A DNA stretch of 64,000 nt, from contig NZ_JAMYDU010000005.1 in assembly GCF_024138395.1 (NCBI RefSeq), forward strand, positions 62,001 to 126,000, in the 5' to 3' direction. The stretch is from Pseudomonas mandelii (GTDB lineage: Bacteria > Pseudomonadota > Gammaproteobacteria > Pseudomonadales > Pseudomonadaceae). This document shows positions 27,914-36,477 of the stretch, one piece after another. Positions within the stretch are counted from its first letter, which is position 1. Each line of letters starts with the position of its first letter. The notes beneath the pieces are model-generated. The model worked only from the letters and a program-made list of their open reading frames with translations, did not search any database and was not told the origin of the DNA. The position numbers and the translations under genes are program-made.

Positions 27914-29344
27914 ATGTTCGAGATAGATCGCAGCAGTAAGACGCTGTTGGTGGACCAGATCCGAAGCGCAATTATTAGCCGCATTGAATCTTTTCAATGG
28001 GTTCAAGGCAGCAGGTTGCCATCGGTCAGGGCGCTGTCCAGACAACTGGGCGTCAGTAACTTTACGGTGAGCAGCGCTTACGAGGACCTCGTGGCGCAGC
28101 ACATTATCGAGTCCCGACCCGGGGCCGGTTACTTTATTCTGGCGACCAATCCAGCAGGACCCCTCAAGGATCTGGACGAGTTGATCCCGCCGTCCAGCCT
28201 GCATGCGGGGTTTCTGTACCGCGCGCTGGACCCTTCCCAATACGATATTCCCGTCAGTTCAGGTTACTTTCCTCCGTCCTGGCTGGCTGAAGCTGTGCCT
28301 GTTTCTGTGACCGGACGGTTGATTCGTAACACGCTGTCTTGCAGCGTTCCGGCGCCCGCGGCGGGTAGCCAGGCGTTGCGCTCGGTGATTGCGCGCAAGT
28401 TGCGAGAGGTTCATATCAATGCCTCCAGCAGCCAGATTGTGGTGACGGTGGGCGCTACCCATGCGTTCTCGCTGATACGTAATGTCATGCTCAAACCGGG
28501 TGATTACCTGCTGGTCGAGGACCCAAGCTACTTGTTGCTGCAGTTGAAGCTGATCAAGGGGCGGGACTTCAACATCATCACGGTGCCACGATTGGGCGAT
28601 GGTCCGGACCTGGAGGCCATGGAGGCCATGCTGATCAAGTACCGGCCAAAACTGTTTCTGACCCAGACCCTGATCCACAACCCCACTGGCGGCAATACCT
28701 CCCCGGCCAATGGGTTCAAGATTCTTTCGCTGGCCGAGAAATATGATTTTCATATTGTTGAAGACGATATTTTCGGCTCGTTGTCTGCCAGGCAAACGCT
28801 TCGACTGGCCAGCCTGGATGGTTTGAATCGCACGTTTTACATCAGCGGTTTCAGCAAGGTGCTCAGTCCTGCCCTGCGCCTTGGGTATGTGGCGGCACCA
28901 CCGGCCTTTGTCGAGCGTCTGGTGGAGCAGAAGATGTATAACTTGTTGTGCGGCTCATCCCTGGACGAAACCATCGTGACGTACACCCTGGAATCCGGGC
29001 GCTATCAACACCATCTGGATGCCCTGCGTCAGCGGGTGATGCAGGAACGTGTCAGGGCGCGGGAGTGGCTGGGCAAGGTCGGCGTGGTGTTTGATGAACC
29101 TGGCGTGGATGGCTTGTTCCTGTGGGCACGTTTCCCCGCGCACGTGGATATTCGCCGTTTGATTGAGCAGGCCCATGACGCCCGCATCTTTCTGGCTCCA
29201 GGGTCGTTGTTCAGCAACACCCGGGGCTACGATCAGTACATCCGCCTGAACGTCAGCCACTGCAATGACATCCAGTTCAAGCGTTTCATCGAATCTCAGA
29301 CCTGCAGCGAAACAGCCCGCCGAGTCACCGAACACGACGTTTGA
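27914..29344 (+). CDS. MocR/PdxR-type regulator (GntR HTH plus aminotransferase-like domain)
   Basis: A 476-residue PLP-dependent transcription factor. Residues 1-75 form a GntR winged helix (QIRSAIISRIESFQW, LPSVRALSRQLGVSNFTVSSAYEDLV, RPGAGYFI). From about residue 115 there is a fold-type I aminotransferase domain with HNPTGGNTSP, EDDIFG and the PLP-lysine segment YISGFSKVLSPALRLGY. Nearby, across an unknown gene, lies an EamA exporter on the opposite strand. MocR regulators often control such exporters or amino-acid/vitamin B6 genes, so a link is plausible but unproven. Codon use looks slightly less GC-biased than the flanking operon. Confidence 0.9.
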   Translation: MFEIDRSSKTLLVDQIRSAIISRIESFQWVQGSRLPSVRALSRQLGVSNFTVSSAYEDLVAQHIIESRPGAGYFILATNPAGPLKDLDELIPPSSLHAGFLYRALDPSQYDIPVSSGYFPPSWLAEAVPVSVTGRLIRNTLSCSVPAPAAGSQALRSVIARKLREVHINASSSQIVVTVGATHAFSLIRNVMLKPGDYLLVEDPSYLLLQLKLIKGRDFNIITVPRLGDGPDLEAMEAMLIKYRPKLFLTQTLIHNPTGGNTSPANGFKILSLAEKYDFHIVEDDIFGSLSARQTLRLASLDGLNRTFYISGFSKVLSPALRLGYVAAPPAFVERLVEQKMYNLLCGSSLDETIVTYTLESGRYQHHLDALRQRVMQERVRAREWLGKVGVVFDEPGVDGLFLWARFPAHVDIRRLIEQAHDARIFLAPGSLFSNTRGYDQYIRLNVSHCNDIQFKRFIESQTCSETARRVTEHDV

Positions 29345-29374
29345 GATGTCCCGGTCAGGCGGATGACAGTCGAT

Positions 29375-29728
29375 CTAGCTGCCCGGCGGCGTTTCACGGG
29401 TGAAGGGTGGGCGGTGCATTGATTCCCGATTTTGCTGCCAGCTTTTGAAGTATTCCACCAGAGTGGCCACTTCACCCAGATCTGCATAGGAGTAGATGAC
29501 GCCATTGAGGATCTGGACTTCGTCATTATCGTGCAGGGCTTGAATGAGCGAATCCTCGACGATTTCCGAGCCGTTGACGGCCAGGCTGATGTCATCGATC
29601 CAGTACAGCGGTTTACCGTCCTGGCTCGACCACACCTGGGTATCGGCGTAAAAAGCCTTAAGCGCTAATCCATTGGTTTTCATAGACATATCGTTATTCC
29701 CAGTTCGACGGCAAGCATCGCCCGCCAT
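29375..29728 (-). CDS. Small protein of unknown function
   Basis: About 117 residues (104 if translation starts at the internal ATG at 29689). Acidic, soluble, with LYWIDDISLAVNGSEIVEDSLIQALHDNDEVQILNGVIYSY resembling small phage-like or regulatory beta proteins, but I do not recognise the family. GAGAAG nine bases before the ATG at 29728 favours the longer form. It is convergent with the MocR-type gene (30-base gap) and downstream of the EamA gene on the same strand. Confidence 0.6.
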   Translation of the reverse strand: MAGDACRRTGNNDMSMKTNGLALKAFYADTQVWSSQDGKPLYWIDDISLAVNGSEIVEDSLIQALHDNDEVQILNGVIYSYADLGEVATLVEYFKSWQQNRESMHRPPFTRETPPGS

Positions 29729-29866
29729 CTGCTGATACTTCTCTTTTTCAGACAGGTTCTGTGGGTTATGTCTTTTTCTCCGTTCTGAAACGTTGCAGCT
29801 CAGAGGTGGGGCGAAAAAAGCTCGAAGAGGTCATGGGCGGGTTTCCATCTGGGTGTGGAGGGTGGA

Positions 29867-29888
29867 GCGCGCTGGTTGGCCAGCGCGC
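29867..29888 (-). terminator. Hairpin after the EamA gene
   Basis: GCGCGCTGG and CCAGCGCGC form a perfect 9-bp stem with a TTGG loop eight bases after the exporter stop. No clear U run, so termination efficiency is uncertain. Confidence 0.5.
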
Positions 29889-29896
29889 GGTCCTGT

Positions 29897-30796
29897 TCAG
29901 ATGCGCTTGGACAGCCAGACCAGCACGATGACGATGGCGCAAACGGCCGGGGTCAGCCAGTTCCAGGACTCGCCCATCAGGATGATCGAAAAAGCAAAAG
30001 TGAAGAACGGTTGCAGCAATTGCAGTTGGCTGATGCGCTGGATGCCACCCAGGGCCAAGGCGCGGTTCCAAGAGAAGAAGCCCAGCAGGGAATTGATCAG
30101 GGCCAGGAACAACAGGGCGGCGACGCCTTGTCCAGGCAAGTTGGCGATAGTCTGGCTGTCATAGAGCCAGAGGCTGACCGGCAACAGCACTGGCAGGCTG
30201 ATGACCAGGGTCCAGCACATGACCTGCCAACCTGGCAGTTCTTTGGAAAGCGCACCGCCCTGGGCGTAGCCAAAACCGGCCAGCAGTACGGCGCCCAGCA
30301 GCGCCAGGTCGCCAATGTAGATGTCTGAAACGTCCGACTTGATGACGGTGTAGGCCATCACGACCAAGAAGCCCAGGCTTGAAACCGCCCAGAACATTTT
30401 GGACGGGCGAGTGCCTGTAATCAGCGTGCCGAAGATCGCTGTGGACAGCGGTAGTGCAGCGAGCACCACACCGCCATGGCTGACCGGCACATATTGCATG
30501 CCCAACGCGGTGAGGATCGGAAAGCCGTAAACAATCCCCGTGGAGGTCAGCAACATCCGCTTGATTTGCGAGCGATTGGGAAACTTTGCCCGACCGATAA
30601 GCAAAAAGGGAATTGCCGCAAACGCAGCCAACACCGACCGAAAGAACCCGACTTGCAGGGCACTCAGGTCGCCAGCGAGCATTTTTGCCGCCGGTAAGGT
30701 CATGGCAAAAGCCGCGACCGAAATGAGGCCCAGGAAATAGGCTTGCAGGTCTTGATTCTTTGTTTCTTGAAAGCTGGCTACGTTGGTTTGCGTCAT
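29897..30796 (-). CDS. EamA-family (DMT) exporter
   Basis: A 299-residue ten-helix inner membrane protein with two EamA repeats. Seen: YFLGLISVAAFAMTLPAAKML at the start, VGFFRSVLAAFAAIPFLLIG, VSHGGVVLAALPLSTAIFGTL, and the second-repeat end FFTFAFSIILMGESWNW...AIVIVLVWLSKR. The ATG at 30796 is chosen because upstream codons encode an unlikely Arg/Pro-rich leader. Probable substrate is an amino acid or small metabolite. It is part of the accessory patch between xseB and ppa. Confidence 0.85.
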   Translation of the reverse strand: MTQTNVASFQETKNQDLQAYFLGLISVAAFAMTLPAAKMLAGDLSALQVGFFRSVLAAFAAIPFLLIGRAKFPNRSQIKRMLLTSTGIVYGFPILTALGMQYVPVSHGGVVLAALPLSTAIFGTLITGTRPSKMFWAVSSLGFLVVMAYTVIKSDVSDIYIGDLALLGAVLLAGFGYAQGGALSKELPGWQVMCWTLVISLPVLLPVSLWLYDSQTIANLPGQGVAALLFLALINSLLGFFSWNRALALGGIQRISQLQLLQPFFTFAFSIILMGESWNWLTPAVCAIVIVLVWLSKRI

Positions 30797-31106
30797 GGGA
30801 CGTTTCCTTCTGGCTTCGTCGGTCGAGCGTCCACCCTGCGGGGGTGGACGTACACGCCGATCAGATCTGCAGATTAGGGAGCCTGGCGAGGGATGTACCG
30901 GTACGGCGACGGGCATGGGCAACGAACTGTATGGTTGCGCGGCCATGACAGTTGGAGGCCTGTCTGTTCTCGATAGAGTGCTAGCGTGCGTGCGCACACA
31001 GCTCGACGCTGATGAGAGGGTTCACTGGAGGAACGAGGAGCGCTTTAGCAGGTCTGGCTCGGGTAATAAAAGCCGTTATCCGATAACCGGTGCTCTTGAC
31101 GTGAGT
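30797..31106. other. Non-coding leader region upstream of the EamA gene
   Basis: About 310 bases without a convincing gene; open frames here lack ribosome sites and family resemblance. A perfect GTTATC-C-GATAAC palindrome lies at 31075-31087, close to the larger tandem palindromes that follow. I read the stretch as regulatory. Confidence 0.5.
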
Positions 31107-31171
31107 GTGAGCCGAATAAAAACTCTATTCGGCTCACATGGTGAGCCGAATATGACGCCTATTCGGCTCAC
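31107..31171. promoter_or_regulatory. Two tandem perfect 31-bp palindromes
   Basis: GTGAGCCGAATA-N7-TATTCGGCTCAC occurs twice, at 31107-31137 and 31141-31171, separated only by ATG, giving a 34-base period. The 12-base arms are identical in all four places, while the two 7-base spacers (AAAACTC and TGACGCC) differ. Such selection on arms but not spacers suggests a pair of operators for a dimeric regulator, or tandem RNA hairpins. Nearest genes are the EamA exporter (311 bases away, pointing away from the site) and the LexA-like repressor. Confidence 0.7.
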
Positions 31172-31275
31172 CGTCCAGTTGTCGGACAGCATGTCGCCTC
31201 ACATGCGGCTGTGACTGAATCGCGCAACATGGGTTGGCCGCAGGTCAATGGGTTGTTCAGGCTATTTTCAGACAT

Positions 31276-31300
31276 TAAAAAGCCGGCTTGTGGCCGGCTT
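31276..31300 (-). terminator. Rho-independent terminator, minus strand
   Basis: On the minus strand AAGCCGGC-N5-GCCGGCTT is followed by TTTAA. It would end a transcript coming from the LexA-like repressor gene about 390 bases upstream, or from an unrecognised RNA or gene in between. Confidence 0.75.
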
Positions 31301-31574
31301 CTCGGGGACTGGCTTGATTTATTTTTGGTAAACCGCGCCAGCCTTCAAAACGTACACCCGGATCTTGCGTCCGGCTGTGGGACTCGGCGAGAAAGTCATC
31401 TGCCTTGTCGGTGCGATCTGAGCCTGAAGAAGGGTCGATGCGCAAATGTGGGGCGCAGCATACTGATTTTTTTGAGGAATTCCCAGCTTGGCATGCGGGG
31501 TAGAGCGATTGTGCAGAGGTGTAGCAGCTGACGAGGCTGCGTTCGGCTACTGCGCAGTCGAACGAGGCAAGCCC

Positions 31575-31664
31575 CTGTAGGAGCGAGGCTTGCCCGCGAA
31601 GAACAATGACGCGGTCTGCCTGGCGTACCGCGGCGCTCCCTTCGCGGGCAAGCCTCGCTCCTAT
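31575..31664. repeat. REP pair downstream of the LexA-like repressor gene
   Basis: CTGTAGGAGCGAGGCTTGCC and its complement face each other across about 40 bases, 30 bases after the repressor stop codon. Confidence 0.85.
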
Positions 31665-31693
31665 GTATGGACCCGCCCCCTCGCCATGGTTGC

Positions 31694-32440
31694 TTACAGA
31701 AAGGGCACAGACGGCCGACGTTTGTTGAGCGTCGACCACCAGAATACCCACCCCAATACCCTGATGCTCTGCTTGTCGATCTGCTCGGCACTGAAGATCT
31801 CATCTGGATACTCGGCTTTGTTGTAGCTGCGCAATCGCAGCGCATTTCCCGGCATTCGATGCAGGTATTTGATCCGCAACATCCCGTCATGTTCGATCGC
31901 GTAAATCTCCCCATCAATAACCTGGGTAAGCCCGCGGTCGATCGCAAGCGTCGAACCGTCTTCAATCTTTTCGCCCATGCTGTTGCCGATCATATGAAAG
32001 CAGATGGCATCGGCATGATTGACTTCCAAAGAGTCGAGGTGGCTGCGGGGCAGGCGGATGGATTGGCTGGGGTCTTTGACGACGTGGGTTTTGTTGGAGC
32101 CCGGGGCGGTAGCTGTTTCTTTGTAGAAGGGCAACTCGACGTCGATGGACTCGATCACCGTATAGATGCCGCGAATGGCTTGGGCGTCGAAGGTGTTGCC
32201 GGCCTCGTCGAGCACGCGCAGGCGTGAGGATTCTTTCGGGCCTTCGCCGGTTTTCAGCCAGTCGCTGTTTACAGACAGTAGTCTGGCGACCTCTTCCATG
32301 CGATAGGCGGGCACACCTCGGGTGTACCAGTTGTGGATATTTTGCGCTTCCGTGTCGAAGAAAGCGGCAAATCCAGTGGTTGTAATTTTCGCCGCTTCGA
32401 GGAGTGCTTTAAACCGTGGGCCGCTAGTGTTCTTTTTCAT
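31694..32440 (-). CDS. Orphan LexA/PrtR-like repressor (HTH plus S24 peptidase)
   Basis: A 248-residue phage-type repressor. The N-terminal region is helix-turn-helix-like (ALLEAAKITTTGFAAFFDTEAQNIHNW). The C-terminal S24 self-cleaving domain has the serine in MIGNSMGEKIEDGS and the probable lysine in GMLRIKYLHRMPG, a LexA/CI-type Ser-Lys pair. In pseudomonads relatives include the pyocin repressor PrtR, cleaved with RecA help in the SOS response. No prophage, pyocin or mucAB-like gene lies beside it. Start taken at the ATG at 32440; a GTG two codons earlier is possible. Confidence 0.85.
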   Translation of the reverse strand: MKKNTSGPRFKALLEAAKITTTGFAAFFDTEAQNIHNWYTRGVPAYRMEEVARLLSVNSDWLKTGEGPKESSRLRVLDEAGNTFDAQAIRGIYTVIESIDVELPFYKETATAPGSNKTHVVKDPSQSIRLPRSHLDSLEVNHADAICFHMIGNSMGEKIEDGSTLAIDRGLTQVIDGEIYAIEHDGMLRIKYLHRMPGNALRLRSYNKAEYPDEIFSAEQIDKQSIRVLGWVFWWSTLNKRRPSVPFL

Positions 32441-32490
32441 AAACACGAGTTTACTGGCGCAGGATGGGGGTTTGAATAAACGATCCGTTC

Positions 32491-32508
32491 AAATTTCGAG
32501 GGAAATTT
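32491..32508. promoter_or_regulatory. Palindrome upstream of the LexA-like repressor gene
   Basis: AAATTT-CGAGGG-AAATTT lies 50 bases before the repressor start, in an A+T-rich promoter-like gap. It is a candidate autoregulatory operator; no match to a known site was established. Confidence 0.35.
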
Positions 32509-32611
32509 AAGACTGGATGTAAGACACTTTTAGTGGAAATTAAACTGGAAAAAACCCAAGCCAAGAAGCGCTATACGGACCGTTAAAGGTGAGTGTCTGA
32601 GCGGAGCGCCC

Positions 32612-32640
32612 ACAAAAAACCCCGGATCAACCGGGGTTCT
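32612..32640 (-). terminator. Rho-independent terminator of ppa
   Basis: On the minus strand, AACCCCGG-TTGAT-CCGGGGTT is followed by a T run. It lies 37 bases after the ppa stop. This is the clearest intrinsic terminator in the window besides the one after oprG. Confidence 0.92.
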
Positions 32641-32676
32641 TCTTGGCGCCTGGAGCTAGAAGCTTACCGCGGCTTC

Positions 32677-33204
32677 TCAGCCTTTATAGGCAGCAACCGA
32701 CTTCATGATCGCGTCACGGGCGGCATCTGCGCCGGCCCAGCCTTCGATCTTCACCCATTTGCCTTTTTCGAGATCTTTGTAGTTCGCGAAGAAGTGCTCG
32801 ATCTGCTGAATCAGCAGCGCAGGCAGATCGGTGTATTCCTTCACGTCGACGTACAGCTGGGACAGCTTGTCGTGTGGAACCGCGATCACTTTGGCATCGC
32901 CGCCGCCGTCGTCGGTCATGTTCAGGATGCCGACTGGACGAGCGCGGATTACCGAACCTGGAGCAACCGGGTAAGGGGTCACGACCAGCACGTCGAGGGG
33001 ATCACCGTCGTCGGCCAAGGTGTTCGGGATGTAACCGTAGTTGGCCGGGTAGAACATCGGGGTGGCCATGAAACGGTCAACGAACAGGCAGTCGCTGTCT
33101 TTGTCGATTTCGTATTTGATCGGCGCGTGGTTGGCCGGGATCTCGATCGCGACGTAGATGTCGTTCGGCAGGTCTTTGCCAGCCGGAATCTTGCTGTAGC
33201 TCAT
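32677..33204 (-). CDS. ppa: Inorganic pyrophosphatase
   Basis: A 175-residue family I soluble pyrophosphatase of the cytoplasm. Seen: [26 protein letters not shown], the signature [11 protein letters not shown] with metal-binding aspartates, and GDAKVIAVP. Monocistronic, with its own terminator. Confidence 0.98.
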   Translation of the reverse strand: MSYSKIPAGKDLPNDIYVAIEIPANHAPIKYEIDKDSDCLFVDRFMATPMFYPANYGYIPNTLADDGDPLDVLVVTPYPVAPGSVIRARPVGILNMTDDGGGDAKVIAVPHDKLSQLYVDVKEYTDLPALLIQQIEHFFANYKDLEKGKWVKIEGWAGADAARDAIMKSVAAYKG

Positions 33205-33317
33205 TGGGCGGTGCCCCCGTTAGTTGACCAAAAACACTTGGCCGGATTGACCAAAAAGTGGCGGCGATTATAGGCATATTCCGTCACCGTTGCTATGTAC
33301 CAGAGGTCGTAGAGACC

Positions 33318-34130
33318 TTAGTCGTGTGCCTGATAGACAGGGTTCTCGGCCAGAAGTTGCCGCAGCCGGGCCAATGGATCCTGGCGATAAAACAGCTTCA
33401 GCTGCTCATAGACCTGTGGATAAGCCTCGTGCAGCAAATCCGGGGCGCTGAAGAAGTATTCGCTGGTGACCGCGAAGAACTCGGCGGGGTTTTCCGCTGC
33501 GTACGGGTCGATGGCGGTTTGCGCGTCAGGGTTGCGGTCCAGTTGCCGATCGAGGTCATTGTAGGCCTCTTGCATGACCCTGGCCCAGTCGCTGATACGC
33601 ATATCGGCATGCAGCGGTGGCAGGCCATTGGCGTCGCCGTTGAGCATGTCGAGTTTGTGCGCGAGTTCGTGGATGACCAGGTTGTAGCCTTCCCAGCCAC
33701 CGCTGGCCATTACGCCGGGCCAGGCGAGGATGATCGGGCCTTGTGGCCAGGCTTCGCCGCTGTGTTCACCGTCCCACTCGTGTTCGACGCCGCTGGCATC
33801 GCGATGGCGCTGGGGGCTGAGGAAATCGTCGGGGTAAAGGATGATTTCGTGAAAGCCCTGATACCAGTTCAGATCGCCCAGATGCATCAGCGGCAATTGG
33901 GCCTGGGCGGCGAGCAGCAGGCGTTGTTCCTGGTGAAGCTCGACGCCGGGCAGGGCGGTCAGGTGTTTGTCTTGCAGGAACAGCACGCACGCTTCCCGCA
34001 GCCACTGGTCTTCGGCTGCGCTGAGGCCATCGAGAAAGCTCAAGTGATGGCGCACCCGTTGCCACATGTCGTCGGCAATCGGATGCCTGGCAAGGGTGCG
34101 CTGGCGTCGCCAGGCGCTAAGGGACCACAT
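33318..34130 (-). CDS. mtfA: Zinc-dependent peptidase MtfA (M90 family)
   Basis: A 270-residue metallopeptidase; E. coli MtfA titrates the Mlc repressor of glucose transport. The zinc motif HELAH (VIHELAHKLDMLNGDANG) and the downstream NPAEFFAVTSEYFF glutamate region are intact. The ATG at 34130 follows the dedA-like stop by six bases, so they are one transcription unit. Confidence 0.92.
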   Translation of the reverse strand: MWSLSAWRRQRTLARHPIADDMWQRVRHHLSFLDGLSAAEDQWLREACVLFLQDKHLTALPGVELHQEQRLLLAAQAQLPLMHLGDLNWYQGFHEIILYPDDFLSPQRHRDASGVEHEWDGEHSGEAWPQGPIILAWPGVMASGGWEGYNLVIHELAHKLDMLNGDANGLPPLHADMRISDWARVMQEAYNDLDRQLDRNPDAQTAIDPYAAENPAEFFAVTSEYFFSAPDLLHEAYPQVYEQLKLFYRQDPLARLRQLLAENPVYQAHD

Positions 34131-34136
34131 CGTGAG

Positions 34137-34793
34137 TCAGCGTGGTTCGACTTTGGACGCGGCATGACCGAGGCGGCTGCGGATCACGCCGATGATCATC
34201 GGTAGCAGCGACAGGAGGATGATGCCCAGCACCAGCAGCGACAGGTTCTGCTTGATGAACGGTACGTTACCGAAGAAGTAACCCAAGGTGACCAGGCCAC
34301 CCACCCAGAGGATGGTGCCGAGGACGCTGAATGCAAGGAAACGGGGGTAAGGCATTTTGCCAACACCTGCGACGAACGGGGCAAAGGTGCGAATGATGGG
34401 CAGGAAGCGCGCCAGGGTCACGGTTTTGCCACCATGTTTGTCGTAGAAGTCGTGGGTTTGTTGCAGGTAGTCGCGGCGGAAAATTTTCGAGTTCGGGTTG
34501 CTGAACAGCCTTTCGCCAGCGGTGCGGCCGATTACGTAGTTGGTGCTGTCACCGAGAATCGCCGCCAGCATCAGCAGGCCACCCAGCAGTACCGGGTCCA
34601 TGCCGCCACCGGCCGCCACGGCACCCGCGATGAACAACAGGGAATCGCCCGGCAGGAATGGCATCACCACCAGACCGGTTTCGCAGAAGATCACCAGAAA
34701 CAGAATGGCGTAAATCCATGCCCCGTAGTTAGTCACCAGCAGGTCGAGGTAAACATCGAGATGCAGGATAAGGTCGATCGGGTTGAAATCCAT
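34137..34793 (-). CDS. DedA-family membrane protein
   Basis: A 218-residue DedA/VTT protein, a group including undecaprenyl-phosphate recycling flippases. Seen: ETGLVVMPFLPGDSLLFIAGA, GDSTNYVIGRTAGERLF, and the conserved GGKTVTLARFLPIIRTFAPFVAGVGKMPYPRF with its key arginines. The ATG at 34793 has AGGTG upstream; a GTG three codons earlier is weaker. About 270 bases upstream contain no gene, only a half-REP near 35020. The window also has a DedA-PAP2 fusion at 59291. Confidence 0.9.
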   Translation of the reverse strand: MDFNPIDLILHLDVYLDLLVTNYGAWIYAILFLVIFCETGLVVMPFLPGDSLLFIAGAVAAGGGMDPVLLGGLLMLAAILGDSTNYVIGRTAGERLFSNPNSKIFRRDYLQQTHDFYDKHGGKTVTLARFLPIIRTFAPFVAGVGKMPYPRFLAFSVLGTILWVGGLVTLGYFFGNVPFIKQNLSLLVLGIILLSLLPMIIGVIRSRLGHAASKVEPR

Positions 34794-35065
34794 GGAAAGC
34801 ACCTGTGGTGATTAGCCCGACTCTGCAGGCCTGTGCGGATGGCTTGGCGTAAGACTACAGCGGAGTGTGATTTTTCTTACGAGCCGGAAGAATGGGCATT
34901 ATAGGGGGAGAGAAGCGAAAAACGCCTCGAGTTTGTAGCAGGGGATGTCGATGGGTTGCGTTGCTTGTGGAAAAAAATCGCAGCCCGGCAGCTCCAACTG
35001 GGAAATGCAGTCAGTACAAGGAGCTGCCGAAGGCTCGGGCCGCGTGCGGACGATCTTTCTGGGAC

Positions 35066-35527
35066 TTAAATCCCGTCACTGATCGGCAACACGTAGTTTT
35101 TGAACTCGGTGTCTTCCTTGAACCCGATGGATTCGTAGGTTTTCTGCGCGACTTCGTTATTGCTGCTGGTGGAAACGCGCATGCGCACGGCATTGGTTTC
35201 CTTGGCCATTTTTTTCGCGGTGCGGATCAGGTTGTCGGCCACCAATTGGCGGCGGGCGTCTTCGGCGACGTAGATATCGTTGAGGATCCACACGCGTTTA
35301 AGCGAAAGAGACGAAAAGCTCGGGTACAACTGACAGAAACCCATCAGTTTGTTGTTGTCGTCATCGGCCAGGGCCAGGTAGATCACCGATTCCTTGCGCC
35401 GCAGGCGTTTCTCGAGGAACGCCCGGGACGAGTCCGGATAGGGCAGGGAATCGTAAAACTCACGATATTTGACGAACAACGGGGTCAGCAGGTCGAGGTG
35501 TTCGAGGGTCGCTTGAATAATCCGCAT
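35066..35527 (-). CDS. GNAT-family N-acetyltransferase
   Basis: A 153-residue GNAT protein. Seen: IIQATLEHLDLLTPLFVKYREFY, central strands KRVWILNDIYVAEDARRQ, and an acetyl-CoA site region (RQLVADNLIRTAKKMAKE) followed by NEVAQKTYESIGFKEDTEFKNYVL. It ends the ethanolamine gene run, 113 bases after eutC. This neighbourhood is shared with P. aeruginosa as I recall it. Substrate unknown. Confidence 0.85.
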   Translation of the reverse strand: MRIIQATLEHLDLLTPLFVKYREFYDSLPYPDSSRAFLEKRLRRKESVIYLALADDDNNKLMGFCQLYPSFSSLSLKRVWILNDIYVAEDARRQLVADNLIRTAKKMAKETNAVRMRVSTSSNNEVAQKTYESIGFKEDTEFKNYVLPISDGI

Positions 35528-35640
35528 GGTAGGTCTCGTCTTCAAGTGGCTGTCTTACGTGGTGACGGCGATGGGAAATCCCTGGCAGCCGTGCATCGAT
35601 CCTGCCTGAAACCTGAATAGAAACGCAATGCGGAAACGGT

Positions 35641-36477
35641 TCAGGCATCCGACGGGCTCAGTAGGAAATTACCTTTAATGTCCGCACCAATGTCCGACTC
35701 CAGCGTCTGAACCTGGGCTTCGTCCTTAAGACTGACCCCTGATAACTGCCGCCGACAGGCTTCGCGCATCAAATACAGCAAACGGTGTGCCGCCATGCCG
35801 TAACTCAAGCCTTCGAGGCGGACATTCGAGATGCAGTTGCGATAGGCATCCGTCAGTCCGACCTTTGGATTATAGGTGAAATACAACCCCAGGCTGTCTG
35901 GCGAGCTCAAGCCAGGGCGTTCGCCGATCAAAATGACCACCATTTTGGCGCCCAGCAGCTCGCCAATCTCGTCGGCTACCGCGACTCGGCCCTGTTCCAC
36001 CAGAATCACCGGCGACAGGGACCAGCCCTCAGCGGCTGTCTGTTCTTCCATGCGCGCCAGAAACGCCAAGGTGTGGCGATGAACGGCCAATGCCGAGAGG
36101 CCATCGGCCACCACGACGGCCAGATCCACCCCGCCAGGATGACTCTGCGCGTAGTCGCGTAGCGTTTGCGCCGACTCATCACTTAGCTTGCGTCCTAGAT
36201 CGGGGCGCTGCAGATAGCTGTTCCGGTCTGTGGCGGCGCTGTGCAGCAGTAAACTCTCACGCCCACGTTCGGCCAGTTGCGAACTGAGCCCCATGTGGTC
36301 GAACGGCAGGTGCACCGCATCCCGGGCCTGTGCATGGGCGTACTGAAAATCCAGCTGCGCGCCGGTCGGCATACTGGTGCCGGTGCGACCGAGGGCAATA
36401 CGTGCCGGGGTCAGGCGACGCAGCTCCAGCAATGGGTTTTGCGGATCGACAGGTGGTTTATCCATCTCAATACTCAT
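35641..36477 (-). CDS. eutC: Ethanolamine ammonia-lyase small subunit
   Basis: A 278-residue light chain of the B12-dependent enzyme splitting ethanolamine into acetaldehyde and ammonia. Seen: [53 protein letters not shown] and the end region [17 protein letters not shown]. The start is fixed by an ATGA overlap with eutB (36474-36477). The B12 needed by this enzyme links functionally to btuB and the BtuF-like protein in this window. Confidence 0.97.
   Translation of the reverse strand: MSIEMDKPPVDPQNPLLELRRLTPARIALGRTGTSMPTGAQLDFQYAHAQARDAVHLPFDHMGLSSQLAERGRESLLLHSAATDRNSYLQRPDLGRKLSDESAQTLRDYAQSHPGGVDLAVVVADGLSALAVHRHTLAFLARMEEQTAAEGWSLSPVILVEQGRVAVADEIGELLGAKMVVILIGERPGLSSPDSLGLYFTYNPKVGLTDAYRNCISNVRLEGLSYGMAAHRLLYLMREACRRQLSGVSLKDEAQVQTLESDIGADIKGNFLLSPSDA

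Larger units (their letters stand above)
31172..31693. other. Gene-poor stretch with terminator and REPs
   Basis: Between the palindromes and the repressor gene I see no gene with a start and ribosome site. An open minus-strand frame (31275-31751) ends in a protein-like stretch (RFEGWRGLPKINQASPREAG) that runs into the terminator stem; it may be a gene remnant. A single REP-like half (TGTAGCAGCTGACGAGGCTG) lies near 31519, next to the full REP pair at 31575. Confidence 0.45.

Noticed and set aside
31107..31171. Tandem palindromes as a minimal CRISPR array
   Set aside because: Only two units, three bases apart, with 7-base internal spacers and no cas genes; each unit is itself a palindrome.
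30783..31214. Plus-strand frame of 143 codons upstream of the EamA gene
   Set aside because: No ribosome site or family resemblance, Arg/Gly-rich composition typical of non-coding GC-rich frames, and it covers the palindromic regulatory region.
31694..32440. Prophage marked by the LexA-like repressor
   Set aside because: No integrase, lysis, structural genes or attachment-site repeats are present on either side.
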